Shown: piece by piece, positions 45,644 through 54,060 of the stretch
Layout of the letters: every line of letters starts with the position of its first letter
Position numbering within the stretch: position 1 is the first letter of the stretch
Source of the DNA: JAALLB01 sp017643495
GTDB taxonomy: Bacteria; Pseudomonadota; Alphaproteobacteria; Rhizobiales; Rhizobiaceae
DNA length: 64,000 nucleotides
Direction: 5' to 3'
Assembly: GCA_965216105.1 (NCBI GenBank)
Contig: OZ244147.1
Coordinates: 930,001 to 994,000, forward strand
Notes under the pieces: generated by a model
What the model saw: only the letters and a program-made list of their open reading frames with translations
What the model was told of the DNA's origin: nothing
The model's database searches: none
Program-made: the position numbers and the translations under genes

Positions 45644-46447
45644 ATGAATTTCTCAGTTGCCCTTGTGGGCGCCGGCAATATGGGTGGAGCCATGTTGCGT
45701 GGCTGGATCAACAACGGCATGGATCCGGCAAACATAACCGTAATTGACCCTTCGCCAAGCGAGCAGATGCAGGATTTCCTTGCCCGGAATTTTGTTGGCC
45801 ATGCAGTTTCGGCAGACGATGTTCCGCCGCCAAATGTTTTGCTGGTCGCGATAAAGCCACAAATGATGGATGCAGTCCTTCCCGGTCTGACCGGACTTGT
45901 AGGAGAGAATACGGTTGTCGTGTCGGTTGCTGCGGGTACGCAACTCGCAACGCTTGAGCGCGCTCTTGGCAATCCGGCTGCCATTCGTGCCATGCCGAAC
46001 ACACCGGCGCTTGTCCTTCGAGGGATGACTGTGCTTTGCGCCAATGGCAATGTCAGTAATGACCAGAAACAACAGGTTGCCGACTTGCTTCTGGCAATCG
46101 GGGCTGTCGAATGGATAGATGACGAAGCTTTGATGGATGCGGTTACTGCTGTCTCCGGTAGCGGGCCTGCTTACCTGTTCCATCTCGCTGAATGCATGGC
46201 CGCAGCCGGAGAAAAAGCAGGGCTTCCAAAAGAGCTTGCCATGACTCTGGCTATTGAAACTGTTTCAGGGGCGGGTGAACTGATGCGCCAATCAGATGAG
46301 ACACCCGCGCAACTTCGTCAAAACGTGACATCGCCGAATGGAACAACAGCAGCGGCACTTGAAGTGTTGATGGTGGATGACGGCATGCCGGACTTGCTCG
46401 AAAAAGCGATTGAAGCAGCAGCCAAAAGATCGAGAGAGCTTTCATGA
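45644..46447 (+). CDS. proC: Pyrroline-5-carboxylate reductase
   Basis: ProC makes proline from 1-pyrroline-5-carboxylate with NAD(P)H. The 267-residue product has the Rossmann motif VGAGNMGGAMLRGW and the C-terminal signature (AVSGSGPAYLFHLAECM, LRQNVTSPNGTTAAAL). A gene for the tRNA-binding protein overlaps its end by four bases (ATGA). Confidence 0.96.
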   Translation: MNFSVALVGAGNMGGAMLRGWINNGMDPANITVIDPSPSEQMQDFLARNFVGHAVSADDVPPPNVLLVAIKPQMMDAVLPGLTGLVGENTVVVSVAAGTQLATLERALGNPAAIRAMPNTPALVLRGMTVLCANGNVSNDQKQQVADLLLAIGAVEWIDDEALMDAVTAVSGSGPAYLFHLAECMAAAGEKAGLPKELAMTLAIETVSGAGELMRQSDETPAQLRQNVTSPNGTTAAALEVLMVDDGMPDLLEKAIEAAAKRSRELS

Positions 46448-46782
46448 GCGAGATCAGTTTTGACGATTTCATGAAAGTCGATATCCGGGTAGGGCGGATT
46501 GTGGAGGTTTCGGATTTTCCTGAAGCCAGAAAACCTGCCTGGAAACTGCGCATTGATTTTGGAGACGAAATCGGAGTGAAGAAAAGCTCGGCGCAGATAA
46601 CCGAGAATTATTCAAGGGAAGACCTGATGGGCAGGCAGGTGATTGCAGTGGTCAATTTTCCGCCGCGGCAGATTGGTCCTTTCATGTCCGAAGTTCTCAC
46701 CCTGGGCTTTGATGACGACAACGGTAATGTTGTTCTGGCAGCGGTTGAACGGGATGTTCCGCTTGGCAAGCGCCTTCACTAG
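46444..46782 (+). CDS. tRNA-binding CsaA-like protein
   Basis: The 112-residue protein is a single OB-fold tRNA-binding domain: DIRVGRIVEVSDFPEARKPA, SAQITENYSREDLMGRQVIA and VVNFPPRQIGPFMSEVLTLG. CsaA of Bacillus is described as a secretion chaperone; the alphaproteobacterial proteins are simply called tRNA-binding. It is translationally coupled to proC (ATGA overlap) and convergent with the kinase gene, with only five bases between stops. Confidence 0.92.
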   Translation: MSEISFDDFMKVDIRVGRIVEVSDFPEARKPAWKLRIDFGDEIGVKKSSAQITENYSREDLMGRQVIAVVNFPPRQIGPFMSEVLTLGFDDDNGNVVLAAVERDVPLGKRLH

Positions 46783-46787
46783 CCGGC

Positions 46788-48152
46788 TTATACAGGCAGA
46801 ACCACGATTGCCCTCAACCCGCCAGCCGGACTTTCATAAAGATTGATGTCGCCCCCGTGATTGCGGGCGATGTCGCGGGCAATTGAAAGGCCGAGACCCG
46901 TTCCGCTTTCATCGAGATTGCGCGCCTCATCCAGTCGCATGAACGGTTTGAAAACCTCTTCCCGCATCTTCTCGCTGATGCCTGGCCCGTCATCGTCAAA
47001 CTGTATGGTGAGTTTTTCTCCCCTGACAAAAGCTTTCACGGACAATTTGTCTGCATAGCGGAAACCGTTCGTGACGATGTTCGCGACAAGTCTTGAAAAC
47101 GCGTTGGGCCGCACCTCGATGGTCAGGTCGCTTGGGCAATCGATCTGGTAGTCCTTGTCTCTGAGCGTTGCCTCCATGGAATGGCGTTCAAGAACATCAC
47201 AAACATTCAGCAACTGCACCGGTTCATCTGCATCGCCTTTGGCAAAATCAATATAGCCTTCCAGCATTTTGCGCATGTCGTCGACATCGGTTTGCAGTTC
47301 TTCGGTCTCGCGTGATTGCGGCAACATGGCAAGTTGCAGCTTGAAGCGGGTAAGTATGGTCCGCAGGTCGTGGCTTACCCCTGTAAGCATTGCGGTTCTC
47401 TGTTCTATCTGGCGTTCGATGCGTTCGCGCATTTGCAAGAAGGCCAATCCTGCCTGGCGGACTTCTGCGGCTCCCCTGATCCGGAAGCCTTCAGGCATTA
47501 CCTGTCCCTTGCCAAAGCTGTCCGCAGCTCTTGAGAGTTGCTGGATCGGTCTGATCTGGTTGCGAAGAAACAGGATGGCAATCAAGATCAGGACGATAGA
47601 TGTGCCGACCATCCAGATCAGGAATATGTGACTGTTCGATGCATATGCCTGGTTCCTGCGCACGAATACACGCAGGACATTCTCCGGTTTTTCAAGCCTG
47701 ATACGAATTTCCAGGATGTCTGAATCGCCAACCGTGTCAATCCAGAAAGGCCGGCCAATCTGCTGGGTGATTTCAGTTCGCAGCGTATCATCAAGAAGCG
47801 AGAAAAACGGCTTGCCCACGGCTGGCGGGAACGGGGTTGGCGGCAATATGGAAATGTTCAGTGAGAGCTTTTCGCGGGCCAACTCTGTGATTTGTTGATA
47901 TTCCGGATCTTGCGGGTAATTCTCGATTACATCTATCACCGCAGCAATGTCTGCTGTCACCGATTTTGAAAGCCGTTGTGTCACGGTTTGCCAGTGACGT
48001 TCCATGAACACGAATGCGATCACGGATTGCAGCAAGACCATCGGTACAATGATGATCAGAAGCGAGCGCCCGTAAAGTCCTTTCGGCATGCGACGCCAGA
48101 ACCAGCGGCTAAAAACCTGAAGCGGGGGGCGCCGTTTCCTGATGCTGGTCAT
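46788..48152 (-). CDS. EnvZ-like sensor histidine kinase
   Basis: The product has about 454 residues from the ATG at 48152 (a TTG at 48179 is also possible). Two membrane segments (about 28-50 and 170-192) flank a periplasmic sensor region; a HAMP domain follows. The H-box is GVSHDLRTILTRFKLQL, the N-box NIVTNGFRYA, the G-boxes GPGIS and GTGLGLSIARDIA. The usual proline of HD-LRTP is isoleucine here. It is paired with the OmpR-type regulator upstream on the same strand. Confidence 0.92.
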   Translation of the reverse strand: MTSIRKRRPPLQVFSRWFWRRMPKGLYGRSLLIIIVPMVLLQSVIAFVFMERHWQTVTQRLSKSVTADIAAVIDVIENYPQDPEYQQITELAREKLSLNISILPPTPFPPAVGKPFFSLLDDTLRTEITQQIGRPFWIDTVGDSDILEIRIRLEKPENVLRVFVRRNQAYASNSHIFLIWMVGTSIVLILIAILFLRNQIRPIQQLSRAADSFGKGQVMPEGFRIRGAAEVRQAGLAFLQMRERIERQIEQRTAMLTGVSHDLRTILTRFKLQLAMLPQSRETEELQTDVDDMRKMLEGYIDFAKGDADEPVQLLNVCDVLERHSMEATLRDKDYQIDCPSDLTIEVRPNAFSRLVANIVTNGFRYADKLSVKAFVRGEKLTIQFDDDGPGISEKMREEVFKPFMRLDEARNLDESGTGLGLSIARDIARNHGGDINLYESPAGGLRAIVVLPV

Positions 48153-48267
48153 GAAATTCTTGGTTCTGTTTACCGTCAAACCTGTTGTCCGTCATGCAAA
48201 CGCAATACGGGTTCTTACAACACGCAATGACGAAATTGTAGGGGGCACAGTCAGATGCCGCAAAATA

Positions 48268-48996
48268 TCAACCGTCTACAGACAGGCGGTAGCCGACACC
48301 GCGTACGGTTTGCAGCCATTTGGGGTTGGCTGGATCTTCCTCGATCTTGCGGCGCAGCCGGTTGATCTGCACATCAATCTTGCGCTCGCCAGCCATGCTT
48401 TCATCACCCAAAAGCTCGTGACGGGCAATGGTGCCACCGGGCTTGAGGGCAAAGGTGGTGAGAATTTCCCGCTCCCTGTCCGTTAGCCGGACAGGATTTC
48501 CCTCCATCAGCAGTTCGCCGCGTTTGACAGAGAAGTCATATTTCCCGAAACGAACCTTCTCGATGACGGGATCATCGGGTTTGGCGCTGCGTTTCAGGAT
48601 TGAATTGATACGTAGTACAAGTTCTCGGGGTTCGAACGGCTTTGGCAAATAATCATCCGCACCTGCCTCAAGGCCTTCAATGCGGTTCTCGGTGTTTGCC
48701 AGGGCCGTGAGCATCAGGATGGGTACATCGAGTTTCTCACGCAATGTCTTTGTGAGGTTCAGGCCATTCTCGCCAGGCATCATCACATCGACCACAAGCA
48801 GGTCAAACTGCAAGTTTTCTATCTTGTTGCGTGCTTCTTCCGCATTACTGGCATTGGTTACACGGAAGCCATTGCCTGACAGGTATCGGGACAACAACTC
48901 CCGTAGCCTGCGGTCATCATCAACCACAAGAACGTGTGGTGCCTGATCGTCCGGCATGCTCATGTATTCATTCAAGTCATTCATGGCTTTGTCCAT
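48268..48996 (-). CDS. OmpR/PetR-like response regulator
   Basis: The product has about 242 residues from the ATG at 48996 (48984 and 48963 are alternatives). The receiver domain shows VLVVDDDRRLRELLSRYL, the phospho-acceptor aspartate in LLVVDVMMPGENGL, and the lysine in YLPKPFEPRELVLRINSIL. A winged-helix domain closes it (VDVQ-like EKIDVQINRLRRKIEEDP, QTVRGVGYRL). The overall sequence resembles PetR of Rhodobacter. It is co-transcribed with the EnvZ-like kinase. Confidence 0.93.
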   Translation of the reverse strand: MDKAMNDLNEYMSMPDDQAPHVLVVDDDRRLRELLSRYLSGNGFRVTNASNAEEARNKIENLQFDLLVVDVMMPGENGLNLTKTLREKLDVPILMLTALANTENRIEGLEAGADDYLPKPFEPRELVLRINSILKRSAKPDDPVIEKVRFGKYDFSVKRGELLMEGNPVRLTDREREILTTFALKPGGTIARHELLGDESMAGERKIDVQINRLRRKIEEDPANPKWLQTVRGVGYRLSVDG

Positions 48997-49104
48997 AATG
49001 CAGAATATGGGCCAAGATATTTCCTGCCCGGTGACTGGCAAATAACATATTGTATCAGAATGCTACCGTAAGCAGAAATTTCAGTACTCTTTGTGGCTGT
49101 CCGG

Positions 49105-49581
49105 TTACTCTTGTCCGAACATGGCTTGCAGGAATTGTTCGACCTTTTCCCCTGCTTCGTGATCAAGCGATGCAAGAGCCCGCTCAATTCGTCTTGACTG
49201 GGGGGCGGAAAGGGCCAAAACGAGCTCCCTGCCTTTGGAAGTTGGATACAACATGCGTTTGCGCCGGTCGTTTTTCCCGGCAGTCTGGGCAATATAGCCC
49301 GAGTTGATCAGTTCACGCAGGACACGTGACAGGCTTTGCTTTGTAATGTCCAGGATTTCGAGCAATTGTGCGACTGTCATGCCCGGATTGCGATTAACGA
49401 AATACAGGGTGCGATGGTGCGCCCGCCCAAAACCATATTGTGACAATATGCGATCCGGGTCCGAGATGAAGTCCCGGTAGGCGAAGAACAGAAGCTCGAT
49501 CTTCCTGATCTGTGCGATGTCATCCGGCCCGATTGGGCTTTCGACAATTGTCTCTTCGTCAATCTGGTGTTCATTGCTCAT
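49105..49581 (-). CDS. MarR-family transcriptional regulator
   Basis: From the ATG at 49581 the product has 158 residues. The winged helix-turn-helix is at about residues 60-125 (MTVAQLLEILDITKQSLSRV, then LRELINSGYIAQTAGKNDRR). Ligand pockets of MarR proteins vary too much to name an inducer. It is divergent from ilvE, and the inverted repeat at 49607-49633 in between overlaps the ilvE promoter. Confidence 0.92.
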   Translation of the reverse strand: MSNEHQIDEETIVESPIGPDDIAQIRKIELLFFAYRDFISDPDRILSQYGFGRAHHRTLYFVNRNPGMTVAQLLEILDITKQSLSRVLRELINSGYIAQTAGKNDRRKRMLYPTSKGRELVLALSAPQSRRIERALASLDHEAGEKVEQFLQAMFGQE

Positions 49582-49606
49582 GGGAATCCTTATCGCACGG
49601 TTCCTG

Positions 49607-49651
49607 AAATATGTCAGCACTATTGACATATTTTTGTACCGGACCTACGCT
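49607..49651 (+). promoter_or_regulatory. ilvE promoter with overlapping MarR-type operator
   Basis: AAATATGTCA (49607-49616) and TGACATATTT (49624-49633) form a perfect 10-bp inverted repeat with a 7-base spacer. Within it lies TTGACA (49623-49628), 17 bases before TACGCT (49646-49651), a good sigma-70 -35/-10 pair reading toward ilvE. Binding of a dimer here would block the promoter. Confidence 0.75.
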
Positions 49652-49734
49652 TTTGTAATCGTACGCCGAAATTCATCTGTATTGGTATTGGGCGTGCAAA
49701 ATCGGCTGAAACTGCGTTGCTTTTGGAGGGCAAA

Positions 49735-50619
49735 ATGGCTGGAGCTCCCTATGACCAGATGAGTGGTCATATCTGGTTTAATGGTGAATTTGTTGAGTGG
49801 GGGCAAGCCCAGGTGCATGTGTTGACGCACGGTCTGCATTACGCGAGCAGCGTGTTTGAGGGTGAACGCGCCTATGAGGGCAAGATCTTCAAGCTTGAAG
49901 AACACACTGAACGCCTGTTCTTTTCTGCGGGCGAAATGGGATTCAAAATTCCCTACACCCAGGACGAGATCAACCAGGCCTGTATCGATACTCTCGAAAA
50001 ACAGGGATTGAAGAATGCCTATGTTCGTCCGGTCGCCTGGAGGGGCAGCGAGATGATGGGTGTTTCTGCCCAGGCAAACAAGATCAATGTCGCCATCGCG
50101 GTTTGGGATTGGCCTAGCTACTTTGAGCCTGAAGAACGGCTGAATGGCATCCGGCTTGACCTTGCCCATTATCGTCGCCCGGATCCGGCAACCATACCCT
50201 GTTTTGCCAAGGCTGCTGGTCTGTACATGATTTGTACGCTTTCCAAGCATGCTGCAGAGGAAAAGGGCTTTGCGGACGCCTTGATGCTGGACTATCGCGG
50301 GCATGTTGCAGAGGCCACGGGTGCCAATGTCTTCTTCAGCAAGAATGGCGTTCTTCATACGCCAAAGCCTGACTGTTTTCTTGATGGTATCACGCGTAGA
50401 ACCGTAATAGACCTTGCAAAGGCCCGTCAGATCGAGGTGATCGAGCGCACCATCATGCCTGACGAGATGGCAGATTTTGAGGAATGCTTCCTTACCGGAA
50501 CTGCCGCCGAAGTTACTCCTGTATCGCAGATTGGAGAGTATTCGTTTACGCCGGGCAAGATTTCCAAGGCGTTGATGGAAGATTATGACAAGGTGGTTCG
50601 CGCCCATCTTGATGACTAA
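49735..50619 (+). CDS. ilvE: Branched-chain amino acid aminotransferase
   Basis: IlvE is a class IV PLP enzyme that interconverts branched-chain amino acids and keto acids. The 294-residue product begins HIWFNGEFVEWGQAQVHVLT and carries the PLP lysine in CFAKAAGLYMICTL. GHVAEATGANVFF and GITRRTVIDLAKARQIEVIE follow. ATG 49735 has GGAGG seven bases upstream. It is likely repressed by the divergent MarR protein. Confidence 0.95.
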   Translation: MAGAPYDQMSGHIWFNGEFVEWGQAQVHVLTHGLHYASSVFEGERAYEGKIFKLEEHTERLFFSAGEMGFKIPYTQDEINQACIDTLEKQGLKNAYVRPVAWRGSEMMGVSAQANKINVAIAVWDWPSYFEPEERLNGIRLDLAHYRRPDPATIPCFAKAAGLYMICTLSKHAAEEKGFADALMLDYRGHVAEATGANVFFSKNGVLHTPKPDCFLDGITRRTVIDLAKARQIEVIERTIMPDEMADFEECFLTGTAAEVTPVSQIGEYSFTPGKISKALMEDYDKVVRAHLDD

Positions 50620-50791
50620 TCCCCATAATTCTGTGTGGAATCTGCTGATATACTGACACTGACTCCCAATTTTCATGCCGGGGCGGTATGATGTATGCGG
50701 AAGCGGGCAATTCCGGTTCCGCTCACTGGCAGGGGATGCCAGATTGTGATCAGACTGGTAATTCCAGCCGGTCTTTTTGGGAGACATAATC

Positions 50792-51106
50792 ATGGAAGCT
50801 ATTTTACCACTTATCATTCAGGCCATTTCCGGCATGGTTGGCGGCGGCATTGTTGGGGCTGTTGTGAAGCAGGTAGCAATCGGTCTGCTGCCAAAAATCC
50901 TGGCAGGCGGCATTGGCGGCATTGCAGGTGGCAGCGCCCTAGGTGCGGCACTTGGCGGAGCAGCTGGTTCGCTCGGTGGTGATGCGGCAGGCGGAGCAAT
51001 TGCCGGAATGGACATGGGTTCGCTTATCTCCATGATCGGTGGCGGAGCCGTTGGCGGTGGTGCGCTTACCGGAATTGCCGGAATGCTGATGGGCAACAAG
51101 CAATAG
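50792..51106 (+). CDS. Small glycine/alanine-rich membrane protein
   Basis: The 104-residue protein is strongly hydrophobic and rich in glycine and alanine, with GxxxG-like spacing throughout (GMVGGGIVGAVV, GGIGGIAGG, GGGAVGGGALTG). It probably forms a glycine-zipper membrane structure. I recognise no named family; similar proteins are common in Rhizobiales without a function. A GGAG site precedes the ATG at 50792. Confidence 0.65.
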   Translation: MEAILPLIIQAISGMVGGGIVGAVVKQVAIGLLPKILAGGIGGIAGGSALGAALGGAAGSLGGDAAGGAIAGMDMGSLISMIGGGAVGGGALTGIAGMLMGNKQ

Positions 51107-51232
51107 TGCGAACAGCCTGAACAGAGACGGTTACGGACCAACCGGTTCGATACTGTGGGCGGTTGCGTGGCAGCCGCCCTTTTCGTATGGCTTGATGAGA
51201 AACCAGACCTGAAGAAAGCTCCGATAGACAAC

Positions 51233-51880
51233 ATGCCGAAAATCAACATAGCCATTGTTCCTGTTACACCTTTCGAGCAGAACTGTACCCTGATCTTTGA
51301 CGAGGAAACCAAGAAGGGTGTGGTGATTGACCCGGGGGGTGACCTAGAACGCATTATGGGGGCTATTGACGAGACGGGGATAAAGGTCGAGACGATACTC
51401 CTGACGCATGGGCACCTCGACCATGTCGGGGCGGCGGAAGCGCTGAAAGAAAAACTGGGTGTCGAGATTGTCGGGCCGCATGTCGATGACAAGCCGCTAT
51501 GCGAGAGTGTTGAGACGGTGGCAGCGAATTACGGAATGAATGAAGGTTTCCGCAATGTCAGTCCGGACCGCTGGCTTGAGGAAGGCGACACGGTTTCAAT
51601 CGCCGGGGTCGAGTTCAACGTGTTGCACTGCCCGGGCCATGCGCCGGGCCATGTTGTTTTCTACAATGCCGACCTGAAGTTTGCCCATGTCGGCGATGTG
51701 CTGTTTCGCGGTTCCGTCGGCCGCACTGACCTTCCGGGCGGAGACCATGATGCGCTGATTGCCTCGATCCGAAACAAGCTGCTGCCGCTTGGCGACGATG
51801 TGCAATTTATCTGCGGGCACGGCCCGGCCAGCACCATCGGCGAGGAGCGGGCGACGAACCCTTTCCTGCAGCAGGGCTGA
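51233..51880 (+). CDS. Metallo-beta-lactamase-fold hydrolase (glyoxalase II-like, YcbL type)
   Basis: From the ATG at 51233 the product has 215 residues. The metal-binding motif THGHLDHVGAAE is intact, followed by HCPGHAPGHVVFY, DVLFRGSVGRTDLPGGD, and the last histidine in FICGHGP. The YcbL type is a small glyoxalase II-like hydrolase. The exact thioester substrate is not determined by sequence. A longer upstream start at 51155 is less likely. Confidence 0.92.
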   Translation: MPKINIAIVPVTPFEQNCTLIFDEETKKGVVIDPGGDLERIMGAIDETGIKVETILLTHGHLDHVGAAEALKEKLGVEIVGPHVDDKPLCESVETVAANYGMNEGFRNVSPDRWLEEGDTVSIAGVEFNVLHCPGHAPGHVVFYNADLKFAHVGDVLFRGSVGRTDLPGGDHDALIASIRNKLLPLGDDVQFICGHGPASTIGEERATNPFLQQG

Positions 51881-51987
51881 TGGCAGCGGAGAGGCCGGAC
51901 ACGGGTGCCAGCTGTTGAGCCGCATCGTGTCCCTTGCCCTTGCCTGTCCTGTTTGCCGCCGCTTTGTCCTGCCGGCTGAGCCCTTGC

Positions 51988-52341
51988 TCAGAACCGCTTG
52001 CGGCAGATGCGGGCATTGATCACGTCAACTTGCGTGATGCGGTTCTCGATGCTGCCGACAAACTGTGTACATTCGCGCTGCGTACGGAAACAGTTCGTGA
52101 TGTTGAACTTGTAACCCGAACCGTAAGCACCGCCATCGAGCAGTTTGCCGCGAACCTTGCCAGACCATACCGGCCCGCCACTTGCTTCAAGCTGCCGGCA
52201 GATATCGTACCCGGCGGCATTGAGGCGGACGACCTGGCCCCGGTCTGCCTGGGCGGGCAGGGCGAGGGTGAACAGTGAAGCAGCGACAATGCCGCTGCCG
52301 GTGACAAACCGGAACATGCCGGAAAGTGTGCGTTTCTTCAT
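51988..52341 (-). CDS. Small secreted cysteine-containing protein, copy 1
   Basis: From the ATG at 52341 the product has 117 residues with a signal peptide (cleaved near LALPAQA / DR). The mature part (about 86 residues) has four cysteines, in DICRQL, TNCFRTQRECTQF and NARICRK. I recognise no named family. It is a tandem paralogue of the next gene (52471-52833), which shares the four-cysteine layout, so two disulfides in the periplasm are likely. Confidence 0.7.
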   Translation of the reverse strand: MKKRTLSGMFRFVTGSGIVAASLFTLALPAQADRGQVVRLNAAGYDICRQLEASGGPVWSGKVRGKLLDGGAYGSGYKFNITNCFRTQRECTQFVGSIENRITQVDVINARICRKRF

Positions 52342-52470
52342 GGGAATTTCTCCATCTCCCGTTTCTCTGACTGAACATGCCAAAGCGTAGCGGAGGGAAA
52401 AAACCCTGTGAAGGGCAGGGCTGTTCGCTGTGTGACATATGTCACACGGGCGGATTTGCCCCGAACACCG

Positions 52471-52833
52471 TCAGCCGCGGGCGCGGCAGCTTGCGTATCG
52501 GATCTCCGAAACGCCATGCACTATGTGGGTGATACGGTCGAGAAAAGCCTCGCACTGGCCACGGCCCTGAAAGCAGTAGCGCACCGAAAACCCGTCATAC
52601 CCGTTGGTGTAGCGGCCCCCGCCGGACCCATAGACCGTGCGCCCGCGCACCACTGCCGTATAGCCGGTATTGCCAAGCTGGCGGCAGGCATCAAACCCCT
52701 CATTCTGCAGGCGCACCACATCGCCCTGATAGGCATTTGCTGCCGGGGCGAGGGCGGGTACAAGCGGTGTTGCGAGTGTCAGGGCGGCAATGGCAAGGCC
52801 CTTTTTCAGGGCATTGGGGATCAGGGCTTTCAT
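52471..52833 (-). CDS. Small secreted cysteine-containing protein, copy 2
   Basis: The 120-residue product has a signal peptide (about residues 1-34, ending PAANA / YQ). The mature part aligns with the neighbour: GDVVRLQNEGFDACRQLGN against RGQVVRLNAAGYDICRQLEA, then YCFQGRGQCEAF against NCFRTQRECTQF, and a final cysteine. No family is recognised. The two genes lie 130 bases apart on the same strand. Confidence 0.75.
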   Translation of the reverse strand: MKALIPNALKKGLAIAALTLATPLVPALAPAANAYQGDVVRLQNEGFDACRQLGNTGYTAVVRGRTVYGSGGGRYTNGYDGFSVRYCFQGRGQCEAFLDRITHIVHGVSEIRYASCRARG

Positions 52834-52905
52834 CTGTTCGTCTCTCCGGTTGTCCGTTTGATTCCGTTACAAACCTATGTGGGGCGGGGCAGAGAGACAT
52901 GCAAG

Positions 52906-53307
52906 TCACAGGTTGTTGTCCGCGATTTCCGGCCAGCCACGGAAAGGCGCGTCATTGCCGGTGCAATGCTTGATACGGGTTGCCGTCTCCTTGATCCTGA
53001 GCCTCAGCAGTTCCTCGTTGATCCGCATCAGCGCTTCGCCGTCGCGTCGCAACTGGCGCTCGCCCGGCGTTTCACGGGCATGGGTTTTATTGGTCCGCCA
53101 TTTTTTACCGGGTGGTACGGTCTTCATGCGCTCCCGGCCCTCATGCGTACAAAGCGGCCAGCCATCCGTTCTGGCGCAGGTCCCGCGCGGCCCACCTAGG
53201 CAGGCCTGCTTTTCAGTGCATTTCGCAAATGAACAGGTCATCCAGGCATTGATGTCTGTCTGAAGCAGCTTTGCAGCGTTGAAACGGCGGGATGGTGAAC
53301 TGGTCAT
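52906..53307 (-). CDS. Hypothetical cysteine-rich basic protein
   Basis: From the ATG at 53307 (AGAGGAG just upstream) the product has 133 residues. The N-terminal half has five cysteines in a 30-residue span (MTCSFAKCTEKQACLGGP, GTCARTDGWPLC), which suggests metal binding or disulfides; the second half is a basic, probably helical segment (RRDGEALMRINEELLRLRIK). I recognise no family. Its ATG overlaps a TGA of a small upstream frame that runs through repeat copy P1. Confidence 0.5.
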   Translation of the reverse strand: MTSSPSRRFNAAKLLQTDINAWMTCSFAKCTEKQACLGGPRGTCARTDGWPLCTHEGRERMKTVPPGKKWRTNKTHARETPGERQLRRDGEALMRINEELLRLRIKETATRIKHCTGNDAPFRGWPEIADNNL

Positions 53308-53322
53308 CGGCTCCTCTTGACT

Positions 53323-53364
53323 GTTTTCCGCTTGCCCTGCCACGGAGGGTTGTTCTTTTCCCTC
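53323..53364 (-). repeat. Repeat module P, copy 1 (shortened)
   Basis: On the minus strand it reads GGGAAAAG, then CCCTCCGTGGCAGGGCAA and CGGAAAAC. Both ends match copy P2 inside uvrB, but the roughly 50-base centre with the two hairpins is missing. The shared frame would encode PSVAGQ followed by AEN. Confidence 0.65.
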
Positions 53365-53754
53365 GAAACAATTTTGCGTGGGGGCTTCTCTTCCGGCGTG
53401 GCGGCACCGGCAATTGCGACCGGCACTTTTGCCCATGTGTGAACGGTTGCCGGTGCGGATGGGCCGGTGGAGGCAAGCAGAATTGCTCACTCGATCCTTC
53501 CGGCCAGTGTGATGGATTGTTTCTCCCGGTGGCGCTTCGCTTGTCTGTCGGGTGACGACATCGCTGACGCTAGTATTACAAACAACGGGCTGCTCGGTTG
53601 AACGCCAGTCCATGTTGTTGTTTCAGACGCTCGACAGAGCAGCCCGTGTGAGGATTTTGAGAACCGCCTCGGCGAGGTAAACCACCCGGGTCAGCCTTCA
53701 GGTGGCGACAAGTCCGAAACTTGCCGCAACGGGTTCGCAACTCCCGGGAGGTTT

Positions 53755-53842
53755 CCCTCCCTCCGTGGCAGCGCAGGTTTTGACAATGGGTCAAAACGTC
53801 AGCGCGCGAACGGACGTCAGCATGGATATGCTGACGGAAAAG
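53755..53842 (+). repeat. Repeat module P, copy 3 (complete)
   Basis: It begins CCCTCCCTCCGTGGCAGCGC, identical over 20 bases to copy P4. Hairpin 1 is GTTTTGAC-AATGG-GTCAAAAC (53777-53797). Hairpin 2 is GTCAGCAT-GGAT-ATGCTGAC (53816-53835), extendable by one pair. The linker GAACGGAC precedes hairpin 2 and GGAAAAG follows it. Confidence 0.85.
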
Positions 53843-54060
53843 AGACCGAGCCCTTCACCGCCTCACTGTCGCCTGCCCACGGTTCGTTTCGGTCGCGATC
53901 CGTCGTTTGTGTGAAACAGGCGATGGGTGAAGTATGGGAGACGAATTGGGGGCGGGGATAGATTTTTGGGAGAAAGTTTGAATCTCACCCTGAGCATGCC
54001 GCAAGGAGGCAGGCCCAGGGTGAGGGGGAGCAATTCCCGCCATTTCACTATCCAGGCGCT

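Larger units (their letters stand above)
53308..54060. other. 753-base gene-poor interval with repeats and palindromes
   Basis: This interval holds repeat copies P1 (53323-53364) and P3 (53755-53842) and an 11-bp stem, ACGGGCTGCTC / GAGCAGCCCGT (53585-53595, 53637-53647). It also holds a 9-bp stem, CTCACCCTG / CAGGGTGAG (53984-53992, 54016-54024). Small frames exist in all directions but none has a family match. I find no confident gene here. Confidence 0.6.

Noticed and set aside
52906..53613. Full 235-codon minus frame as one protein
   Set aside because: The N-terminal 100 residues cross repeat P1 and a structured region; the ATG at 53307 has a strong ribosome site.
53702..53914. 70-codon plus frame covering P3 as an independent gene
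   Set aside because: The open frame is explained by the P module's own conserved frame; no ribosome site or family support was seen.
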